Assembly: GCA_023078685.1 (NCBI GenBank)
Contig: JALGAS010000004.1
Span: forward strand, 2,604,001-2,668,000
Direction: 5' to 3'
Source of the DNA: Neopestalotiopsis rosae
Lineage: Eukaryota; Ascomycota; Sordariomycetes; Amphisphaeriales; Sporocadaceae
DNA length: 64,000 bases
Program-made: the position numbers and the translations under genes
Part shown: one piece after another, positions 59,217 to 64,000 of the stretch
Position numbering within the stretch: the stretch's first letter is position 1
How the letters are laid out: each line of letters opens with the position of its first letter
The notes under the pieces: model-generated
What the model saw: the letters and a program-made list of their open reading frames with translations, nothing else
Databases searched by the model: none
Told to the model about the DNA's origin: nothing

Positions 59217-60015
59217 TCATGATGACATCTCCTTGATCAGCTTGCGCACAAACTTCTTCTGCTGCTCGACGCTCAAGGCCTTTTCGTCCGTCTCCTTTAC
59301 CGCTCTTCCCACCACCAGAATCGTCTTGACGCTCTCGCTGTTGACCCACATCTTGCCATTCCTACCCACAGCAGTCTCAAACGCGAGCCCAGCTGCGCCA
59401 AGCTCTTCCAGCACGGCCACCTGACCTTCCTCGAGAGACTTGCGCATCAACAGTCGCCTGGCCATGCCCAAAGAAATGTCGTAGAGCATACCGCCCGTCA
59501 ACGGTCCCAGACCGTCTGCCTTGCCCGTCGTGGCCGACACGCACTCTAGCTCCGGGTCCATGTGTCGGTTGGCCAAGCTCACCCGAGCATAGACGAGTGC
59601 ACCCGAGGCAAGTTGTGGCCTCGTCTTCTTGGTTGCCATCTCGAATGCCAAGTGCGGCAGAGTCGCATTCGATGTATAGTCTGCGAGATTCACATAGTAC
59701 AGATCCTGAGCGCCCTTGTCCACCTTGCCAATAACCAGGTCGCCCACAGCTGGGGTATACTGCTGCAAAGTTAGTTCTGTTCTGTCTTGAAGGGGCTTCG
59801 AGAGAACATACACGACCGCCACTAGACTCTACCCATATCGAGTTCTTCTTGCGATCTGTGACCAGCTGCCCGGCGATTGTGGGGACGATTTCACTGGGAG
59901 GAATATGCCTGAGTCCAGGGCCAAGTCTCAAAGGATATTTGGGGTGTGTGGGAATGAGCGAGGGGTCAATGTTGTCGCCAGGTAGTACAACAACTCTTTC
60001 GGTTGAGGTAGCCAT
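59217..60015 (-). CDS. rrp40: RNA exosome cap subunit Rrp40 (EXOSC3)
   Basis: S1/KH cap subunit of the nuclear and cytoplasmic RNA exosome, which processes or degrades rRNA, snoRNA and mRNA 3' ends. Minus-strand exons 60015-59812 and 59762-59217 give 249 residues. The intron is only 49 bases, with a gtatgt donor, ACTAAC branch site and ttgcag acceptor. The N-terminal part (VVVLPGDNIDPSLIPTH, LRLGPGLRHI) is followed by QYTPAVGDLVIGKVDKGAQD, start of the S1 domain. AFEMATKKTRPQLASGALVY and ARVSLANRHMDPELECVS follow. The KH part has GMARRLLMRK and GRNGKMWVNSES. Every conserved Rrp40 block is present. It is divergent from SSZ1 over 0.46 kb. Confidence 0.95.
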
Positions 60016-60478
60016 GCTTGATTGAACCCTTGAACCGGTGTTTTTGACTTTTTCTCAAAGCTCAGTCAGATATTTGAGTGCTGGGTTTGATATATGGACA
60101 GTAGCAGTCAGTGACGGATAGGCTTGAAAATGTGGTTAGATGTGGCGCAGCTCCCCAGCAAAAGAATCTCGAATCGACGTTGGAGGGGCATTTGTGGCGG
60201 TGCATTTCACCTTACCTAACCAACCAAAGCCTATCCAGGGTCGGGTCGTCAAACTGGATGGATCCGACATGGCGGGAACTTTTTTTCTCTGACTTGTGAA
60301 ATTTTTGGGACGTCTTCATTCGTAGCCTCCAAGCAGCCACCCCACTACCCGTCCTTCAAGTTCTGATAGCAGATTTCTCTACTACAGACTCGACTTGTTT
60401 CTGGGTTTCTGTCAAAGGATCTTCTTTGCTTGTTGTATTTTTCTATCTTTTCCCTACCACCACCAAAGTAAAATCAAA
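60016..60478. promoter_or_regulatory. Divergent promoter RRP40/SSZ1
   Basis: 463 bases separate the start codons of two genes that serve RNA and ribosome functions. A GTGAAATTTTT element at about 60296-60306 resembles the rRNA-processing element of yeast promoters. A shared regulatory region is inferred, not shown. Confidence 0.45.
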
Positions 60479-62256
60479 ATGGCTGAGAAGAAGACCGGCG
60501 TTGCGCCTGACGAGCGCACCGTCATTGGATTGTCCTTTGGCAACTCTTACAGCTCTGTTGCTTGCACCGTTGACGACGCCGCTGTTGTCATTGCCAACGA
60601 GGACGGTGACCGTCAGATCCCGACTGCTCTTTCATATGTCGATGGCGAGGAGTACAACGGTGGTCAGGCCAAGGCTTTCCTGATCCGCAACCCCAAGAAC
60701 TCGATCATCTCCTTCAGGGATTTCCTCGGCCAAGAGTATGTGATATTCAATTCGGGAAACCCACGAGAATTGGAAGAAAAACTCTCGACTGACACTTTGA
60801 CTACTCTAGCTTCAAGTCCATCGACCCCACACACTGCCATGCCGCAGCTCACGCCGAAGACAAGGACGGCGGCGTCTCCTTCACCGTCCAGGACAAGGCT
60901 GAGGGTGAGCCCTCGACCCTCTCGGTATCCGAGGTTGCCACTCGCTACATTCGCCGCATTGTACAATCTGCCTCCGACTACATTGGCAAGAAGGTCACCT
61001 CTGCCGTTCTCACAGTACCCACCAACTTCACCGAGAAGCAGCGCGAGGCCCTGATCAAGGCCGCCAACGATGCCGACCTGGAGGTTTTGCAGCTCATTGC
61101 CGAGCCCGTTTCGGCCGTTCTGGCTTATGATGCCCGCCCCGAAGCCGAGATCAAGGACAAGACCATTGTTGTTGCCGACCTCGGTGGCACGCGCTCAGAC
61201 GTTGCCGTTGTCGCCTCGAGAGGCGGCCTCTACACCATCCTCGCCACTGCTCACGACTACGAGTTCGCCGGTGTCCACCTGGACCAGGTCCTGATGGACC
61301 ACTTCGCCAAGGAGTTCATGAAGAAGAACAAGGACGTCGACCCCCGCGAGAACGCAAGGAGCTTGGCCAAGCTCAAGGCCGAGTCCGAGGCCGCCAAGAA
61401 GGCCCTCAGCATTGGAACCAACGCCTCCTTCAGCGTGGAGAGCTTGGCTGGCGGCATTGACTTCCAGGCCACCGTCAACAGACTGCGCTACGAGACCATT
61501 GCCCGCAAGGTCTTCGAGGGCTTCAACCGCCTGGTCGAGGGCGTCGTCAAGAAGGCCGGCCTCGACGTTTTGGACATTGACGAGGTCATCATGACCGGTG
61601 GCACCTCGCACACTCCCCGCGTCGCCGCCAACTTCCGCTACATCTTCCCCGAGAGCACCGTCATCCAGGCCCTCACCACCAGCGCCGCCGCCATCAACCC
61701 CTCGGAGCTGCTGTCCCGCGGCGCCGCCCTGCAGGCCTCGCTGATCCAGGAGTACGAGTCCGACGACATTGAGCAGTCCACCCACCCTGCCGTCTCCACC
61801 GTCCCCCACATCTCCAACGCCATTGGTGTCATCACTGTCTCGGCCGACGGCGAGGAGTCCTTCACCCCCATCGTCGCCCCCGAGACCGCCGTGCCCGCCC
61901 GCCGCACCGTCCACGTCGAGGCCCCCAAGGAGGGCGGCGACGTGCTCATCAAGATCGTCGAGGGCAACACCCACATCAAGGTCACCAAGCCCGAGCCCAA
62001 GCCAAAGGAGAACGGCAGCAAGGGCGAGGACGACGAGGACGACAGCGACGACGACTCCGAGGAGGAGGAGGAGGAGGAGCATCGCGAGAAGATCTGGAAG
62101 ATTGGCACCACCCTCGCCGAGGCCGCCGTCAAGGGCACCAAGAAGGGCAGCAAGGTCGAGGTCACCGTACAAGTCAACGCCGACCTGGCCGTGATAGTCA
62201 CCACCCGGGAGGTCGGCGGCAAGGGCGGCGTCAGAGGCAACGTCAAGGCTCCTTGA
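60479..62256 (+). CDS. ssz1: Ribosome-associated Hsp70 Ssz1
   Basis: Atypical Hsp70 that pairs with zuotin in the ribosome-associated complex and stimulates Ssb at the tunnel exit. Exons 60479-60735 and 60810-62256 give 567 residues (yeast Ssz1 has 538). MAEKKTGVAPDERTVIGLSF and GNSYSSVACTVDD open the ATPase domain. FLGQDFKSIDPTHCHAAAHA, with Gln-Asp rather than canonical Hsp70 text, RYIRRIVQSASDYIGKKVTS, AVLTVPTNFTEKQREAL and MTGGTSHTPRVAANFRYIFP are Ssz1-like. VVADLGGTRSDVAVV replaces the usual phosphate-2 motif. The C-terminus is a short beta domain with an acidic run (DDEDDSDDDSEEEEEEEHRE) and no lid or EEVD tail. Codon use is strongly biased to C in third positions, as in highly expressed genes. 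Confidence 0.97.
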
Positions 62257-63107
62257 AGAACGGGCCGCCCAGAAGCTGCTTCTTCTTCAAAATAGGAAAA
62301 GGCTTTCCCCTTCTTCTATAATGATGACCACAAGAACCCCCAACAAAGGATTTTGGAGTACACCAGATGCACCCCCTGATTTTTATTTTCTCCCTCACAC
62401 GGTGCGGACATGTTCGGCGAAGGCGTCCTAGAAGTTGCTCGGATGAAAATAGATAGATTGGATCCCTTCCCCCGGCAAGCACAGAAAGCATCAAAAGGGA
62501 TCAAAATATGGATGTTATGTCGATAGAGCTATGGAGCAAAAGAAAAGTACTCAGGAAATGATCTTTAACCTTGTCAAACATATTCACGATTACAATCTTA
62601 TGACTTTCAATTTACTGTGACTTGAGCAGATATGCAAGCTGAACATATATGGGGCGATATATAGAATGTGTCTTGGCAGGTATTTCAACTACCTACTTTG
62701 CGTCAGACGACGCTCCACCACCTTGTCATGAACTCGCCTCGTTTCTCGAGGCTTGCTCGCGATATATACATAGAAGAGTTTTGATAAAAGTCGGAGATTT
62801 GTCTGGTCTGACTGTTCCCCCAAAAACCAAATAAAGTTCGAATCCTCGTTTTCGAACAAGAAAACCCAAAAATGGCCCCAAGGCGGCCACCGAAAACCCT
62901 ATCGCTATGCGCTTTGTAAAATGTATCTAATAAAAATCTTTCATATACCGAACCAGGGCAACACAGAATGTAAAGATTACATCCCCACCCTCACTTTTTT
63001 GCGTCTCTTTGTTAACGCAAGTCTATCCCATATTATCCCAGAGTCGAAACTTTATATACTTTGTTGTTCTTGTGCACAGGCCGATTATCGAGATGATGCC
63101 ACTCTTT
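62257..63107. other. Convergent 3' region after SSZ1
   Basis: About 0.85 kb between convergent stops; AT-rich, no gene seen. Confidence 0.55.
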
Positions 63108-64000
63108 CTAAGTCGAAACGGCAGTTCCCGGCAGCGCCCAGCTGACGAGATCATCGCGAACGTCGAACTCGTTGACCTCTCTGTAGCTCCTGCGTGCGAA
63201 TCCATGGTCCCGACTGCTGCCACTGCCACTGCCGCCGCTGCCCATGCTGCCAAGCGTCGGCGTGAGAGAGGCCATGCTGGCGCTGTGGTCGAGACTTGGA
63301 CTGTCATAGGGGTCTTCGCGGAGGTGATGGTGCTGAAACAGCTGTCCGAGGCCGCCTCCTTGTGGTTGTTGTTGCGGGTTGCGCGATCTGGCGCGCCCGC
63401 TGCCCTTGAGTGTGGTGGCGAGCGAACGCTCCGAGGCGCCGCTACGTGACCTCGAGTGCCTGCCGCGGCTGCGACTAAACTGGTCGCGCACTTTGAGTAC
63501 GTCTGACGGCCGCAGGGTCCCGTGATTGACTTCTTCACTACCTGAGGACGTGCTGCTCACATCCTCGCCATTGCGATCTTGGCTGTGCTCCTTGTGGCTC
63601 CTGTTGCTACCGCCAGTCTTATCTTTCCAGCCGCTGCCGCCCGAGAATATGTCTTCGATACATTCGTCCGCGGCAAGTTCGCCGGGTTGGCAATTCCAGG
63701 ATGCAGCGAGCGCACGCCGGTACATGTCTTGCAGCTCGCTGGCATCGCGCGATTTGTTTTGCGTTGTTGTGGTGGGTGCGGTGCCCAGGGGTGTTTCGTC
63801 GACGGGCTCGACTGTCTCGCCAGCCATTATACCTGCGATGCCACCGAACATGGGGGCAGTCTTGAGCGGGGGTGCGATGTAGTTCCGATCACCGTCGACC
63901 TGGACCATGAGAATGCCGAGCTTGAGTGTACTATTGATCTTGCTCTCCTGCATGAGATACCGGCGCACGATGCCCTCATCGGCCGTCTCATGCTCCTGCT
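63108..64000 (-). CDS. C-terminal part of an unrecognised protein (5' end outside the window)
   Basis: The frame is open from the right edge to the stop at 63110-63108, 297 codons without an intron, so only the C-terminal part is seen. It begins QEHETADEGIVRRYLMQESK, which looks folded, then LGILMVQVDGDRNYIAPPLK and GGIAGIMAGETVEPVDE. A helix-like block (DASELQDMYRRALAASWNCQ, then ELAADECIEDIFSGG) follows. The last 180 residues are disordered, rich in Ser, Gly, Arg and Gln, with SRSRGRHSRSRSGASE and PQQQPQGGG, ending in DVRDDLVSWALPGTAVST. I cannot name the family and assign no function. The conserved-looking first block suggests a regulatory or trafficking protein with a disordered tail, but that is guesswork. 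Confidence 0.75.
   Translation of the reverse strand, partial: QEHETADEGIVRRYLMQESKINSTLKLGILMVQVDGDRNYIAPPLKTAPMFGGIAGIMAGETVEPVDETPLGTAPTTTTQNKSRDASELQDMYRRALAASWNCQPGELAADECIEDIFSGGSGWKDKTGGSNRSHKEHSQDRNGEDVSSTSSGSEEVNHGTLRPSDVLKVRDQFSRSRGRHSRSRSGASERSLATTLKGSGRARSRNPQQQPQGGGLGQLFQHHHLREDPYDSPSLDHSASMASLTPTLGSMGSGGSGSGSSRDHGFARRSYREVNEFDVRDDLVSWALPGTAVST

Noticed and set aside
61195..62172. 325-codon minus-strand open frame opposite SSZ1
   Set aside because: Shadow of strong codon bias; product is a Leu/Gly/Val/Asp low-complexity string.

Overview
The window is nuclear DNA of a filamentous ascomycete (Pezizomycotina; a sordariomycete is my inference). The genes are split by short GT-AG introns of about 50-110 nt, many with gtaagt or gtatgt donors and visible ctaac/ctgac-like branch sites. 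The proteins are fungal: an Rrp40 exosome subunit, the Ssz1 chaperone, a Pal1 morphology protein, an NB-ARC/ankyrin NLR, a cytochrome P450, a GH105 hydrolase and fasciclin and surface-type secreted proteins. No bacterial features, CRISPR arrays, rRNA or convincing tRNA genes were seen. I support 21 protein genes (20 complete, one cut by the right edge), with exon borders worked out by hand from splice signals and reading frame.

Layout. 1-6.1 kb: meiotic cohesin REC8 (+) converging on Rab escort protein MRS6 (-). 6.9-14.4 kb: a type II membrane protein with a PAN-like domain (-), a small secreted HsbA-like protein (+), a DUF202 membrane protein (-) and a probable BLOC-1 subunit CNL1 (-). 14.4-20.7 kb: a 6.3 kb stretch without a clear gene. 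20.7-25.3 kb: a disordered protein of unknown function (+), mitochondrial enoyl reductase ETR1 (+) and ubiquitin-conjugating enzyme UBC13 (-). 26.3-30.9 kb: the 1488-residue WDR59/Mtc5-type subunit of the SEA/GATOR2 complex (+). 31.1-40.2 kb is the accessory part: a 1444-residue NLR with an N-terminal nucleoside-phosphorylase-like domain (-), a cytochrome P450 broken by one apparent frameshift (-), and a divergently transcribed short-chain dehydrogenase (+). A 4.7 kb gene-poor stretch follows. 44.9-49.5 kb: PAL1 and a degenerate RecA/Rad51-like protein (both +). 50.9-55.5 kb: two secreted proteins (fasciclin and GH105, +). 56.3-62.3 kb: an F-box protein (-), RRP40 (-) and SSZ1 (+), the last two sharing a 0.46 kb divergent promoter. 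63.1 kb to the edge: the C-terminal part of an unrecognised protein (-).

Most genes are unlinked housekeeping functions (cohesion, vesicle traffic, nutrient signalling, ubiquitin, RNA decay, nascent-chain folding), as is normal for a fungal chromosome arm. The part most likely to vary between strains is 31-40 kb, where the NLR sits beside a damaged P450 and its dehydrogenase partner. The observations I rate highest are the NLR (very similar neighbouring ankyrin repeats, hydrophobic C-terminus), the P450 frameshift at a four-base homopolymer, the RecA-like protein without a Walker A lysine, the unusual catalytic motif of the dehydrogenase, and introns of REC8, the dehydrogenase and the fasciclin gene that are open and a multiple of three long.
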